NCBI GenBank assembly: GCA_029061605.1
Contig: JAIDRT010000034.1
Span: 1 to 53,720 of the forward strand
Direction: 5' to 3'
DNA from: Clostridia bacterium
GTDB taxonomy: Bacteria; Bacillota; Clostridia; Christensenellales; UBA3700
Length of the DNA: 53,720 bases
Shown here: in pieces, positions 16,714 through 26,110 of the stretch
Position numbering within the stretch: the stretch's first letter is position 1
How the letters are laid out: each line of letters begins with the position of its first letter
Made by a program: the position numbers and the translations under genes
The notes under the pieces: model-generated
Told to the model about the DNA's origin: nothing
What the model saw: the letters and a program-made list of their open reading frames with translations, nothing else
The model's database searches: none

Positions 16714-19182
16714 CTATCCTCTCTCTCGCAAATGCTTGGCAGGATTTATCTTACGCACTGGAATAGCGCACAGCATTGACACTGCGCAAATGAGTACGCA
16801 GATGAATAGCACTACGCAAACGGTATACCCCCAAGGTATGATAAATGCGAAGTGTCCCGCGCCAATATATTTGCCGAAAAGCGAAAGTATCGGCGACGTC
16901 GTAAGCGCGCCTATCAATGCGCCGATAATACTGCCGACTAATCCCAGCAAAAGCATTGAGGTGGCTATCTGCAACATTATATCAAGGCTCGTATACCCCA
17001 GCGCTTTATATACGGCGTAATTGCGTCTTTCGCGCAAGAGTTTGAGTTTGATAAGCATTATGAGCAACAATGCGATAACTATTGCGGTAATGGAGAAGAA
17101 TACGCTCATCACTGCGTCCGCCGCAGTCTCCACCGTATTGAGAAAAGCGCTACCGATATAATCCTCTCCCGACTGAAAGCCGTTGAACATAACCTTACCG
17201 CCGTCCACTTGCATTAAGATTTCTCTCAGTTCGTCTATATCAGGCGCTTTGCCCTTTTCAAAATATATCAAATGGCGAACGTATTTTGAATCTTCAAGCG
17301 TAGGGATATCGTACAGTTCGTACAATATCTCGAGAAATCCCATAACCTTGCACATATCCAGCAAATTTTGAAAATACCCAACGATCACGCAACTCTTGTC
17401 GCTTTTGAGCGTACCTCTCTCCATATGCAAAGTCACGCTGTCGCCAAGTTTGTATCCCTTCTCCGTCGCATAAGCGTAATCAATGAGTATCTCGTTGGCA
17501 TACTTGGGATATCTTCCCTTATAGACAAATTGTGTGCGTATATGATCAAAGTTTTCAAACAACTGTCCTTGACCGTATCCGCCGTCTATTTCCAAGCCCA
17601 CGCTCGTAGCGCGCACGTCCGCCTCAAAGCCGTCTATGTTATGAATGGCGTCAAAATACGGAGAGGTGTCGTCATTGGAAAAATTGACGTAATAATCTGC
17701 GTTCTCTATTGCCGACATACTTATAATCGCCGTCTGATCAACTTTGAGATTATAAAACACAACGCTGACGAAAGAACACAACAGCGACATAATCAGCACT
17801 ATCGCAACGACCATTACGCTCCTGTGAGTTTCGCCCACAATGCTCTTGATTCCAAGATGCGCATTGATATTGATTTTTGACTTGTTGAGCGACGCTCGAT
17901 TGCGTCTAAAAGTGTGCGTCTGAATATTGTTACGCATAGCCGACAGTGGCGTAACGCTCTTGACCCTTGCAGTCGACAGATATACTACAGACGACACCAC
18001 CGCCAATACGAACGCTATCGCCAAGAAAATTCCGCCGACGTTTACGCTTATCGCCTTTGAGCAGTCAAGTCTAGCCATACCCGTGACTACGTTGACAAAC
18101 GCAGGCATAAGACCAACGCCGAGCGTAACGCCGACCGCCAAACATATTCCGCCTATCACTCCGTATATCGCAAGATAACTCAATCGCAATTGCGTCGTCG
18201 TATAGCCGAGCGCTTTCAACACGCCGAGATTACGCACTTCGTCAAATACGCTTGAGCGTACCAAAAATCCAATCACTATCGCCACTATTATAGCAACTAT
18301 TACCGAAAAGGCTATGAGCGCAGTGCCGAGCAACAATATAAAAGACTTGGTACCTTGAGTAAATATCTCACGCGTAACATAATTATAGTATATATACGGC
18401 AACGTCGGATCTTGCGAAAGTCTGTCGACATTTAACTGTACTATTGCGCTTTCCAATTCTTTGCACAACTGCTGTTGGAGTCTTGCGCTCTCTGCCTCGT
18501 CTTTGCTGTCTATGCGGATATTGATATTGTATTCTCTCGTTATCCTGTCGTCTTCAGACTGCTTTGCTATCTCTTCAAACAAGTCTCCGCCAATATAGAT
18601 ATTGGCAGTGTTGTATATCCTAGTCATATCGTCGTATATACCAGCGATATATCCTTCGTACGTCTTGCCGTTTATCGTCGTTCGCACGTTATCGCCTACG
18701 CTAAACATCGTTGTCGCAATAAAGTTGCCTGTAACGTAAAATTTATAGCCTTCTTTTTCCACTGTGTCACGAAGTTGCGGTTTGAAAGCGTTGTTCTCGT
18801 CGTCTATATTGAGCGCAACCCAATTGGAAACAAACATATTGCCTATATAAGTCCTAGTATAAAACTCCAGCCGCTTGTCCGTGTTTTCTCCGTCTTCTTT
18901 CTCTAAATAATATATTTCCTGCAAGTCGTAATTCTCAACGTAATCTTTGCTTTTGAGAATCTCTTCAAGCCTTGCCTGTGACTCTCCGTATGGCGATTCG
19001 AATACGCTTATACAGCAGTCGGGAGAGTTGGATATATCCCTTGCCTTTTGATAAAGCGTGTCAATGCCAAAACATATAGACAGTCCGACTATCATCATAA
19101 GTACCGACAATATTATAAACAATCCTGTGATAATAAAGCCTGTCTTGCCTTTGTGAAAATGAGATTTGATAATGCTCCACAT
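16714..19182 (-). CDS. ABC transporter permease (FtsX/MacB-like, two FtsX modules)
   Basis: This 822-residue protein has one N-terminal membrane segment, a large extracytoplasmic domain, three membrane segments around residues 295-430, a second soluble stretch, and a final three-segment FtsX module. The motif VRNLGVLKALGYTTTQLRLSYL, cut by about 350 residues from its twin YAVYKALGYTSLDIMLQ, shows the internal duplication. The start at 19182 follows the ATPase stop by one base, with GGGGTGG as ribosome site; an upstream in-frame ATG would overlap the ATPase gene. Such permeases usually act in peptide or antibiotic resistance or envelope processes rather than uptake. Confidence 0.88.
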   Translation of the reverse strand: MWSIIKSHFHKGKTGFIITGLFIILSVLMMIVGLSICFGIDTLYQKARDISNSPDCCISVFESPYGESQARLEEILKSKDYVENYDLQEIYYLEKEDGENTDKRLEFYTRTYIGNMFVSNWVALNIDDENNAFKPQLRDTVEKEGYKFYVTGNFIATTMFSVGDNVRTTINGKTYEGYIAGIYDDMTRIYNTANIYIGGDLFEEIAKQSEDDRITREYNINIRIDSKDEAESARLQQQLCKELESAIVQLNVDRLSQDPTLPYIYYNYVTREIFTQGTKSFILLLGTALIAFSVIVAIIVAIVIGFLVRSSVFDEVRNLGVLKALGYTTTQLRLSYLAIYGVIGGICLAVGVTLGVGLMPAFVNVVTGMARLDCSKAISVNVGGIFLAIAFVLAVVSSVVYLSTARVKSVTPLSAMRNNIQTHTFRRNRASLNKSKININAHLGIKSIVGETHRSVMVVAIVLIMSLLCSFVSVVFYNLKVDQTAIISMSAIENADYYVNFSNDDTSPYFDAIHNIDGFEADVRATSVGLEIDGGYGQGQLFENFDHIRTQFVYKGRYPKYANEILIDYAYATEKGYKLGDSVTLHMERGTLKSDKSCVIVGYFQNLLDMCKVMGFLEILYELYDIPTLEDSKYVRHLIYFEKGKAPDIDELREILMQVDGGKVMFNGFQSGEDYIGSAFLNTVETAADAVMSVFFSITAIVIALLLIMLIKLKLLRERRNYAVYKALGYTSLDIMLQIATSMLLLGLVGSIIGALIGALTTSPILSLFGKYIGAGHFAFIIPWGYTVCVVLFICVLICAVSMLCAIPVRKINPAKHLRERG

Positions 19183-19183
19183 A

Positions 19184-19957
19184 TTACCACCCCATTTCGT
19201 CGAGAAAGACCTTGAGAGTATCAAGTCTTTGTTTTTCCTGCGAGACGTCATAATTGCCGAGATCTATCTCGTTGAGAATCACTCCGTCTTTGAGGTAAAG
19301 TATTCTGTTGCCTCTTATTGCGCTGCGCATATCGTGTGTGACCATTAAGATACTCTTGCCTTCAGCGTGCAACTTGTTCATTATGTCAAGCACTGCTACA
19401 GAGTTTGCAGAATTCAATGCGCCTGTCGGCTCGTCGGCAAACACAACTTTGGGAGAATTGATTATCGCTCTTACAAGTCCCACTCTCTGCAACTCGCCGC
19501 CTGACATCTGCGAGGGAAACTTGTTGAACATATCCTCGCCAATACCCACTTGGCTCAATCTTTCGCAAGCCTCTTGATAAACTTGCTTTCTGTTGCGCCC
19601 AGACAAATACCCTGCGGCAAGCACGTTGTCCATAATAGACATATTGTCATTGAGAAAGACCTCTTGGAAAATGAACCCGCAATTTGTTCGTCTGAACTTG
19701 GCAAGTTTATCATTGGAAAAATCCGAAATAGTCTGAGCGTCAAAAATTATTTTGCCGAGCGTAGGTCTGTCCATACCTGATAATGCATATAATAGCGTCG
19801 ACTTGCCCGACCCGCTGTTGCCCATAATCACGGTAAAATCCCCCTCGACAATATCTATATCGAGATTGTTGAGGACGTGTTGCTGAACGCCGCCAATAGA
19901 AAAGGTCTTGCACAGACCTTGAGTGCGAATAACGAATTTGTCATTTAACTCTTTCAT
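19184..19957 (-). CDS. ABC transporter ATP-binding protein (LolD/MacB type)
   Basis: The 257-residue ATPase has Walker A GNSGSGKST, the signature SGGELQRVGLVRA, Walker B VVFADEPTGAL and the H-loop VTHDM. The ATG at 19957 has AGGAG five bases upstream and is preferred over the in-frame start ten codons earlier. It lies next to its permease and downstream of a two-component system, the usual layout of a regulated FtsX-type exporter. Confidence 0.93.
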   Translation of the reverse strand: MKELNDKFVIRTQGLCKTFSIGGVQQHVLNNLDIDIVEGDFTVIMGNSGSGKSTLLYALSGMDRPTLGKIIFDAQTISDFSNDKLAKFRRTNCGFIFQEVFLNDNMSIMDNVLAAGYLSGRNRKQVYQEACERLSQVGIGEDMFNKFPSQMSGGELQRVGLVRAIINSPKVVFADEPTGALNSANSVAVLDIMNKLHAEGKSILMVTHDMRSAIRGNRILYLKDGVILNEIDLGNYDVSQEKQRLDTLKVFLDEMGW

Positions 19958-20049
19958 AACTGCTCCTTTGACTTTCGTCATTCTCATTATAATACCGCTT
20001 TAAGCAAGAGAAATTGTCGTCAATCTTTCTTTTCTTAACTGTTTCTTTC

Positions 20050-21270
20050 TCAATTGCATTTAGGCAGCGCTATCTCCACTACGAAGCCGTCTTCGTTGCG
20101 GCATATCATCTCTCCGCCCATACGCTCGACCAATTTGCGACAAATATGCAAGCCCAATCCCTGCCCCAACTTCTCCGCAGTCTTTTCGCCTCTGTAGAAT
20201 CTGTCCATAACGTAACTCAACTGCTCGGGCGGAACGCCTGCGCCGCTGTCGCGTATCAACGTAATAAGTTTTCCGTCTCGCTCAGACATAACAACGGATA
20301 TATCAGTATCTGCATACTTATAAGAATTTGCAATGATATTGTCAATGATTTGCGTCATACGGATTTTGTCATAAAGCGTAAAGCAATCGGGCGGAGTGTT
20401 GATACTCGCCCTGTTATTGTAATCGCAAGAGGCTATCAATCGCGCCAAATCTTTGCTTGAGTGGCGAGTGAGGAACACGTTCAACTGTCCTTCCTCTTCA
20501 AGCGTAGCGTGATAAAAGTCGTTGACCAAATTATCTATCGCGCTTGCTTTGTCAAGTATCACAGCATAATTTTCGTTGCCGTCGACGGCGTATCCGCATT
20601 CGGCAATCGCCTTTATGCTCGCAAGCGGAGTCTTGATGTCGTGACCTATCTCCTGCATAAGCCTGCGCTTGTCAACGACAGACTTTTGCTCGGCAAGTCG
20701 GCTCTCTTTGAGATTGTTGCGCATAATGTCAAAAGCCTCTCCAAACGCTCCAAAAGAATTGTACTTATCAAGCGTAAGCGGAAAATCAAGATTACCCTTA
20801 GCAACCTCTCCTGAAAAGACTTTGAGTTTTTCAAATGGCTTGACGGTACGTCTATATAACAGACAGATACTCAACGCTACCGCAATAGCCATAATCGCAA
20901 AACATATCCCCAAATACAGCAAAAGGCTGTTGCGCATACTCTCAAAGCGGCCCTGCGATTTTATATAAAAGACAACTTTGCAATCGCCGTAGTCCACGAC
21001 AATATCGCCGTTGCCAAGCGCTCTGTTTATCCTTGCGTCATACGACATTTCTTGCGTGTCCGTAGTTGAAAACAGCACCTGTCCGTCCTTGTCAAAAAGC
21101 GTGTAATCGTATATCTTTTCTGCAGGTTGTCGTCCGCTGTCCAACCCCTGCAAAACCTCATTGATATATACGTTGTCCACTCTCTGGTATTCAAAGCCGG
21201 CGCCTACGCCAAGACACACAGCCGCCAGAATTGCAAACAGCGCGACTATGCCAATAATAAATTTTTTCAT
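20050..21270 (-). CDS. Sensor histidine kinase with extracytoplasmic domain
   Basis: The 406-residue protein has two membrane segments (about 4-26 and 116-138) with a ~90-residue outer domain between, a HAMP-like linker, the dimerisation/phosphoacceptor segment QEIGHDIKTPLASIK with His210, an N-box (DNIIANSYKYAD), a G1 box (DSGAGVPPE) and a G2 box (GQGLGLHI). It presumably phosphorylates the response regulator encoded 28 bases upstream. The outer loop could sense a cell-envelope ligand; no specific ligand is visible. Confidence 0.92.
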   Translation of the reverse strand: MKKFIIGIVALFAILAAVCLGVGAGFEYQRVDNVYINEVLQGLDSGRQPAEKIYDYTLFDKDGQVLFSTTDTQEMSYDARINRALGNGDIVVDYGDCKVVFYIKSQGRFESMRNSLLLYLGICFAIMAIAVALSICLLYRRTVKPFEKLKVFSGEVAKGNLDFPLTLDKYNSFGAFGEAFDIMRNNLKESRLAEQKSVVDKRRLMQEIGHDIKTPLASIKAIAECGYAVDGNENYAVILDKASAIDNLVNDFYHATLEEEGQLNVFLTRHSSKDLARLIASCDYNNRASINTPPDCFTLYDKIRMTQIIDNIIANSYKYADTDISVVMSERDGKLITLIRDSGAGVPPEQLSYVMDRFYRGEKTAEKLGQGLGLHICRKLVERMGGEMICRNEDGFVVEIALPKCN

Positions 21271-21298
21271 ATAAGCCTCTTTTGCAAAATTTGATACT

Positions 21299-21943
21299 TC
21301 AAACGAATTTGTACCCTACGCCCCACAGCGTAGCGATATACTCATTGGGATAGCGCTCCAATCGCTCTCTTATGCGACGGATATGCACGTTGAGAGTATT
21401 GTCGGAATAATACCCCTCTCCCCAAACACTGCGGATAATATCGTCTTTGTCAAGCACCTTGCCTCTGTTGGAAAATAGATAATAAAAGAGTCTGAACTCC
21501 ATATTCTTGAGTTTGATTTCCTCTCCGTCACGAAAGATAGTCATTGCGTTTTTGTCAACGGTAAGATTTTTGTAATGCTCGGCAGAAGTCTTTTTCTCCA
21601 ACAACTTCTGGGCTTTGCACAGCAAGACTTTAAGCGAAAACGGTTTGACGATATAGTCGTCTGCGCCCAAGTAATATCCGCGGAGCATATCTCTCTCTTC
21701 TTCTCTTGCCGATATCAGCAGTACTTTTGCGTCAGGACAACGCTGCTTTATCTTCTCTATCAAATCATATCCGCTGATTGTGCCGAGATTGATATCAAGC
21801 AAAATTATTTTGACGTCGCAAGGGATTTGCTCTACGGCTTTTGCGTCGTACTCAGCCTTAGCGGACAGACCAAACATCGCAAAATATTTTGCAATTGCGT
21901 CGGCAAGTTCTTTTTCGTCGTCAATAATCCAAATATCCTGCAT
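21299..21943 (-). CDS. OmpR-family response regulator
   Basis: The 214-residue protein has a receiver domain (acidic pair IIDDE, phosphorylated Asp50 in IILLDIN, Lys in YIVKPFS) and a C-terminal winged helix with SVWGEGYYSDNTLNVHIRRIRERL. It is the first gene of a unit coding for regulator, sensor, ATPase and permease and likely controls the transporter genes. AGGGGAA precedes the start. Confidence 0.95.
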   Translation of the reverse strand: MQDIWIIDDEKELADAIAKYFAMFGLSAKAEYDAKAVEQIPCDVKIILLDINLGTISGYDLIEKIKQRCPDAKVLLISAREEERDMLRGYYLGADDYIVKPFSLKVLLCKAQKLLEKKTSAEHYKNLTVDKNAMTIFRDGEEIKLKNMEFRLFYYLFSNRGKVLDKDDIIRSVWGEGYYSDNTLNVHIRRIRERLERYPNEYIATLWGVGYKFV

Positions 21944-21975
21944 AAATTCCCCTAGAGTAGTTTATCAACGTTTTT

Positions 21976-22004
21976 ATTTTAACATATATTACCGCTTTTG
22001 AAAA
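21976..22004 (-). promoter_or_regulatory. Predicted promoter of the two-component/ABC unit
   Basis: On the minus strand TTTTCA (22004-21999), a 17-base spacer and TAAAAT (21981-21976), about 35 bases upstream of the response regulator. The -35 match is moderate. Confidence 0.5.
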
Positions 22005-22063
22005 TATCAAATTGAAAAGAATTTATCGGAATTTCTTTCCTATTTATTTCTTACTCAAAAATT

Positions 22064-22762
22064 TCATAAAACTTTTTTCAGCGCCTGTGTGATCACGACG
22101 TAACCTTGCGCATTGGGGTGCAGACCATCATAAGTATACTGCTTGTCAAAGTTACCGTCGCCGTCTGCAAGTATAGGATATAGATCGACAAATGTTACTT
22201 GTTGATGCAAACACTCTTCTTTAAGCAAAGAATTGAGTTGTTGAATATCTTTATTACTGCGTATGCCTACCATTGTTGAGTTGATAGATTTGTTGACAGG
22301 CAACAAAGAGCAAATTATTATATTTTCCACGCCTGCTTGCTTGCTTTTTTCCACTGTCTTGCTGATGTTGTCAAGCACCGTGTCAAGAGAGATCTTACGG
22401 CTCAAATCATTCGTCCCTACAAGAACTATCAAAGTTTGAGGTGCTATATTAAGCGCGTTGTCCTCCAATCTCTCCAATAGTTTGTCTGAGGTATCTCCGC
22501 TTATTCCTCTGTTGTATACTTTTGTGTCCAAAACTCCATCAAAAAGTTCAGTATTATATATCTCTATAATAGAGTCTCCTATAAGCACAGTTTGATTCTT
22601 TTGCGCATAGTTTTCATTGAGGAGCGTATAATTATCTCTCTTCGTCTGTTTGACTACGTCATAATCCGTCGAAATGACACTTGAGCAACCTGACAAGACG
22701 CCCGCAAAGATACTTGAACACAAGATAAACGTAACAATGATTGCAATACTTTTTATTTTCAT
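22064..22762 (-). CDS. SGNH/GDSL-family hydrolase lipoprotein
   Basis: The 232-residue protein begins with a signal peptide and a lipobox (LSGCSS). It has GDSL-type block I (VLIGDSIIE), block III (LVGTNDLS) and block V (YDGLHPNAQGY), giving the Ser, Asn, Asp and His residues of SGNH esterases. It should act at the outer face of the membrane as an esterase or acetylhydrolase; the substrate is unknown. It is a single gene, with AAGGGGG before the ATG. Confidence 0.9.
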   Translation of the reverse strand: MKIKSIAIIVTFILCSSIFAGVLSGCSSVISTDYDVVKQTKRDNYTLLNENYAQKNQTVLIGDSIIEIYNTELFDGVLDTKVYNRGISGDTSDKLLERLEDNALNIAPQTLIVLVGTNDLSRKISLDTVLDNISKTVEKSKQAGVENIIICSLLPVNKSINSTMVGIRSNKDIQQLNSLLKEECLHQQVTFVDLYPILADGDGNFDKQYTYDGLHPNAQGYVVITQALKKVL

Positions 22763-22822
22763 ATTTCCCCCTTAAAGTCAACAAATATATTATACTATCA
22801 ATTTTAAACATCTGCAATAAAA

Positions 22823-22853
22823 AAATATACGCCCAAATTGCGAGCGTATATTT
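22823..22853 (-). terminator. Intrinsic terminator after the DUF975 gene
   Basis: On the minus strand ATATACGC, an 11-base loop and GCGTATAT followed by TTTTTT. Confidence 0.8.
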
Positions 22854-22883
22854 TATACTTCTGATAAAGTAATGCTTTTGATT

Positions 22884-23585
22884 TTATTTAAAGTCGTCGC
22901 TACCGAAAAAATCAAAGTCCTCTTTTACTTCGTTTGCATCGGCCTGTGAGTCCAAATCGCCGTCTACGACTACGTAGCCGTTGTCAACAACGCTGTCTGC
23001 CTGTTCTTCTTCAGGAAGCAAACTCAAATAGAACTTTGCCTTGGCAACTTCCATATAAGGAGCAACCCAGAAAAACAAGATACCAAAAGTCAACAATGAC
23101 AACAACATCCAACCGATAAAACTAAACTGCAAGCAGAAAAGTCTCCATTTGTTGCCCTTCATCATTGCCATAGACTTCTTTCTTGCGTCGTTGGCAGAAA
23201 TGTTCGGGTTGTCAAGCAAGATATAATAACTCATTGAATAAGAGTAAGTCTTGATTATGCCCGGGATAAAGAACAAGAACGTCCACAAAGCAATCAAAAT
23301 GTTGTTGGTAATATACAATACCAAAGATCTGGTAAAATCGTTAAAGCCCTTGAAAAGCATACCTACTTCAACGTCTTTGCCGCGAGCAACGTTGAGCCCT
23401 ATAAGAGCAGCACCTAGTGTTATCGGTCCCATAATAATCAAACCGACAATCGCGCCAACACCTACGTATGTTCCGCCTGCGCACGCTCCAGAAATCAAAT
23501 CAAAGATAAGAAAAGCCAGTACGCAAACTCCCCATTTGCCGCTGAGGCTTTTCCAAGCAGATTGTCTGTAATCTTTTGCCTTCAT
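22884..23585 (-). CDS. DUF975 family membrane protein
   Basis: The 233-residue protein opens with KAKDYRQSAWKSLSGKWG, the usual N-terminus of DUF975 proteins, and has about five hydrophobic segments (from residues ~18 to 185). An acidic cytoplasmic tail ends in DFDFFGSDDFK. The function of the family is not established. GAGGTG precedes the ATG. It is a single gene with its own terminator. Confidence 0.85.
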   Translation of the reverse strand: MKAKDYRQSAWKSLSGKWGVCVLAFLIFDLISGACAGGTYVGVGAIVGLIIMGPITLGAALIGLNVARGKDVEVGMLFKGFNDFTRSLVLYITNNILIALWTFLFFIPGIIKTYSYSMSYYILLDNPNISANDARKKSMAMMKGNKWRLFCLQFSFIGWMLLSLLTFGILFFWVAPYMEVAKAKFYLSLLPEEEQADSVVDNGYVVVDGDLDSQADANEVKEDFDFFGSDDFK

Positions 23586-23727
23586 TTTACACCTCGTTTA
23601 GTTATATTTTTTACAATGCTATTTTAGCACCGCTATAACCTGATGTCAATATATTTTTTATGCAGATTTTACAAAAAATATAGACATTATATAATATGTA
23701 GTAAAAAGAATATTTATAACGTTAAAA

Positions 23728-23928
23728 TTATTTGACCGTCTTTTTTGTTGCGCTCTTTTTAGCCGCAGGCTTTGAAGTCTTGCTTGCCTTGACTGCTTTG
23801 TCGCAAGGATTCTCAAGGCTCTTGTCGCACTTTGAACAAAAGTCGTAAGTTCCGCAGGTGTCATAACCAGCCTTTTGACTGTCGTTCCACTTTTTGATAT
23901 CCATTTCCTGTTGTTTTTTTGTAAGCAT
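23728..23928 (-). CDS. Small Cys-containing protein of unknown function
   Basis: A 66-residue protein with CGGAGGTTATATTTATG at its start, an excellent ribosome site. The middle holds four cysteines (DTCGTYDFCSKCDKSLENPC) that could bind a metal. The tail is Lys/Ala-rich (KKSATKKTVK) like a nucleic-acid-binding extension. Similar short proteins are common in Clostridia, but no function is known to me. A longer overlapping frame at 23658-23864 on the same strand lacks a ribosome site. Confidence 0.75.
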   Translation of the reverse strand: MLTKKQQEMDIKKWNDSQKAGYDTCGTYDFCSKCDKSLENPCDKAVKASKTSKPAAKKSATKKTVK

Positions 23929-23987
23929 AAATATAACCTCCGTTTTACTACAGTTTAGTCCCCTAATAGATATTTGTCAAACAAATT

Positions 23988-24629
23988 TCAAACTTCTCCG
24001 TTTTCCAAGACTTGACGAGCGCACTTTTGCTGAGCCGTCTTTTTGTTTTCTCCCTCTGCGCTTGCCACAAGATTGCCGTCGATATACAACTCAACCGTAA
24101 ATATCGGCTGATGCTCTTCGCCTTTCTTACCATTATCCTTAAAATCAATAGTATGTCCGGCGTACTTTTCGTATAAAGTAGATTTAAAATCTTTTTTGCA
24201 ATTATCTTTAGCCTGGGCTATCAACGAGGACAAATCTTTTACGACAAATTCTCTCGCCTTTTCTATCCCGCCGTCAAGATATATCGCTCCGCAAATAGCC
24301 TCAAATATATCGCTGCGGATATTGTCGCTCAACTGTCCAAAACCCATCTTGAGATACGCGTCGTATCCCTTGTCTTTGACTACGCCGGCAAGCGGAGTCG
24401 CCGACACGATCGCACCTCGCATCTTCGTCAACTTGCCCTCGTCAAAATTGGGATAGTCCTTGCACAATTCGTCGGCAATGATAAAATCCACTATACTGTC
24501 GCCCAAAAATTCCAACCTCTGATAGTTTTCTCCGCCGTGAATATGCGAATAAGAAGGGTGTGTCAACGCCCTTTGCAAAAGATTTTTGTTCTCAAAAGTA
24601 TAGCCTATCAAAGTCTCTATATCTTTCAT
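23988..24629 (-). CDS. rnc: Ribonuclease III
   Basis: The protein (213 residues) has the RNase III signature NYQRLEFLGDSIVDFI with catalytic acidic residues, the second acidic pair in SDIFEAICGAIYLDGG, and a C-terminal double-stranded-RNA-binding domain (KSTLYEKYAGHTIDFK to KKTAQQKCARQVLEN). It processes rRNA precursors and structured mRNAs. The ATG at 24629 overlaps the plsX stop as TGATG with AAGAGG upstream; the frame extends further upstream inside plsX but without reason to start there. plsX-rnc is a usual order. Confidence 0.95.
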   Translation of the reverse strand: MKDIETLIGYTFENKNLLQRALTHPSYSHIHGGENYQRLEFLGDSIVDFIIADELCKDYPNFDEGKLTKMRGAIVSATPLAGVVKDKGYDAYLKMGFGQLSDNIRSDIFEAICGAIYLDGGIEKAREFVVKDLSSLIAQAKDNCKKDFKSTLYEKYAGHTIDFKDNGKKGEEHQPIFTVELYIDGNLVASAEGENKKTAQQKCARQVLENGEV

Positions 24630-25648
24630 CATTCCTCTTGAGCGTCGCTCTTTTTGTTTGCAAGCGCGCTTGCAATCTTTCCGCACGCATCGACCTGCGC
24701 CATCTCCACAGCGCGAATTATTGCATTTTTAAACGCCAAAGCGTTGCTTGCTCCGTGCGCCTTGACGACAACTTTCTTTACGCCCAAAAATACTCCGCCG
24801 CCTACTGCGTCACTCGACATAAGTCCTTTGAGTTTTTTAAGCGAAGGCTTGAGAAGAAGATACCCAAGTTTTGCTCTTAGACCGCCTTCCGTAATATATC
24901 TCTTGAGCATAGAGAAAATCGTCTTGCCCATACCTTCTGCGGCTTTCATACTCATATTGCCTGCAAAACCGTCGGCTACTATCACGTCAACGTCGCCCGC
25001 AAACATTTCTCTCGCCTCAATATTGCTGACAAAGTTTATATCGCAATCTTTCAATAAAGCGTGAGCCTCCTTAGTCAAAGCGTTGCCCTTTTCCTCTTCC
25101 GTTCCGTTGTTGAGGAGAGCAACCTTTGGATTGTCTATGCCCATACTGCTCATAAAAGCGCTGCCCATAATGGCAAATTCTTTTAGCATACTAGCCTTAC
25201 AATCTACGTTTGCTCCGCCGTCTACAAGTATCGTCTGCTTACCGTCAATCATAGTTGGCAAAAGCGGCGACAGCGTAGCCCTCTGCGCTCCGTCTACAAG
25301 TCTGACGAATATTGTCGCGCCCACAAGCAAAGCGCCGGTATTGCCCGACGATACAAATCCGTCGTATTCTCCGCCCGCCAACGTCTGAAGTCCAAGCATC
25401 ATAGAAGATTGCTTTTTTCTTCTCACGGCAAGCGTGGGAATATCGTCGTTGGTCACGACTTCGCTTGCGTGTAAGATACTCAATCTTGACTTGTCGTACG
25501 TCTTGTCTGCAAGATACGCGCTGATTACGCTTTCGTCTCCGCAAAGCGTAAGTTGTATATCCTTGTTTTCTTCCAATGCTAACAATGCGCCGTCAATTGC
25601 GCTATTAGGACAGTTGTCTCCGCCAAAACAGTCAAGTATTATCTTCAT
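24629..25648 (-). CDS. plsX: Phosphate acyltransferase PlsX
   Basis: The 339-residue protein matches PlsX along its length (KIILDCFGGDNCPNSAIDGA at the start, SSGNTGALLVGA, DGFAGNMSMKAAEGM). PlsX converts acyl-ACP to acyl-phosphate for phospholipid synthesis. A possible promoter (TTGATT-N17-TAAAAT on the minus strand) lies in the gap to rpmF. It is coupled to rnc. Confidence 0.96.
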   Translation of the reverse strand: MKIILDCFGGDNCPNSAIDGALLALEENKDIQLTLCGDESVISAYLADKTYDKSRLSILHASEVVTNDDIPTLAVRRKKQSSMMLGLQTLAGGEYDGFVSSGNTGALLVGATIFVRLVDGAQRATLSPLLPTMIDGKQTILVDGGANVDCKASMLKEFAIMGSAFMSSMGIDNPKVALLNNGTEEEKGNALTKEAHALLKDCDINFVSNIEAREMFAGDVDVIVADGFAGNMSMKAAEGMGKTIFSMLKRYITEGGLRAKLGYLLLKPSLKKLKGLMSSDAVGGGVFLGVKKVVVKAHGASNALAFKNAIIRAVEMAQVDACGKIASALANKKSDAQEE

Positions 25649-25776
25649 AGTCTCTTCCTTTGATATTTTAATCGTCTATTATATTATAATCATTTTAATA
25701 TATAACTCTACAAAAATCAAGCAAACTAATATTTTATTACATTGAGATACCGTTGAATATAACCGCAAAAATATAA

Positions 25777-25804
25777 CAAAAAACGGAGCCAAAAGGCTCC
25801 GCTT
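25777..25804 (-). terminator. Intrinsic terminator after rpmF
   Basis: CGGAGCC-AAAA-GGCTCCG hairpin with a T-tract on the minus strand, 20 bases after the rpmF stop. Confidence 0.88.
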
Positions 25805-25823
25805 GCGTTATGCTAATAACTTA

Positions 25824-26006
25824 TTAGTCCTTATTGCTCTTCTCAACAACAAGTTCGCCATCGTAATAACCGCAGTTAGGACATACTCTGTGGTTTGCTT
25901 TCAACTCGTGGCATTGTGGGCACGCCGAAAGATTTGGAGCGGTCAACTTCCAATTTGCCGAACGTGCACGTTTTCTTTGTTTTGATGTTTTCGCCTTTGG
26001 TACTGC
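25824..26006 (-). CDS. rpmF: 50S ribosomal protein L32
   Basis: A 60-residue protein beginning MAVPKAKTSKQRKRARSANW with two zinc-type pairs (CPQC and CPNC). The ATG at 26006 follows GGAGGTG by six bases; an upstream in-frame ATG overlaps that ribosome site and is rejected. It has its own promoter and terminator, so plsX downstream is transcribed separately or by read-through. Confidence 0.97.
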   Translation of the reverse strand, partial: AVPKAKTSKQRKRARSANWKLTAPNLSACPQCHELKANHRVCPNCGYYDGELVVEKSNKD

Positions 26007-26053
26007 CATTGCCAACACCTCCATTTCATACTGATAAAATTAATTGCTATTGC

Positions 26054-26082
26054 ATTATAATTGATTTTTTTACCTTTGTCAA
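26054..26082 (-). promoter_or_regulatory. Promoter of rpmF
   Basis: Perfect consensus on the minus strand: TTGACA (26082-26077), a 17-base spacer and TATAAT (26059-26054). Confidence 0.92.
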
Positions 26083-26110
26083 ACAAAATGCAAAAGATTT
26101 GTATTTTATT

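Noticed and set aside
23658..23864. A 68-residue minus-strand frame overlapping the small Cys-rich gene
   Set aside because: It lacks a ribosome site; the 23728-23928 frame has an excellent GGAGG.
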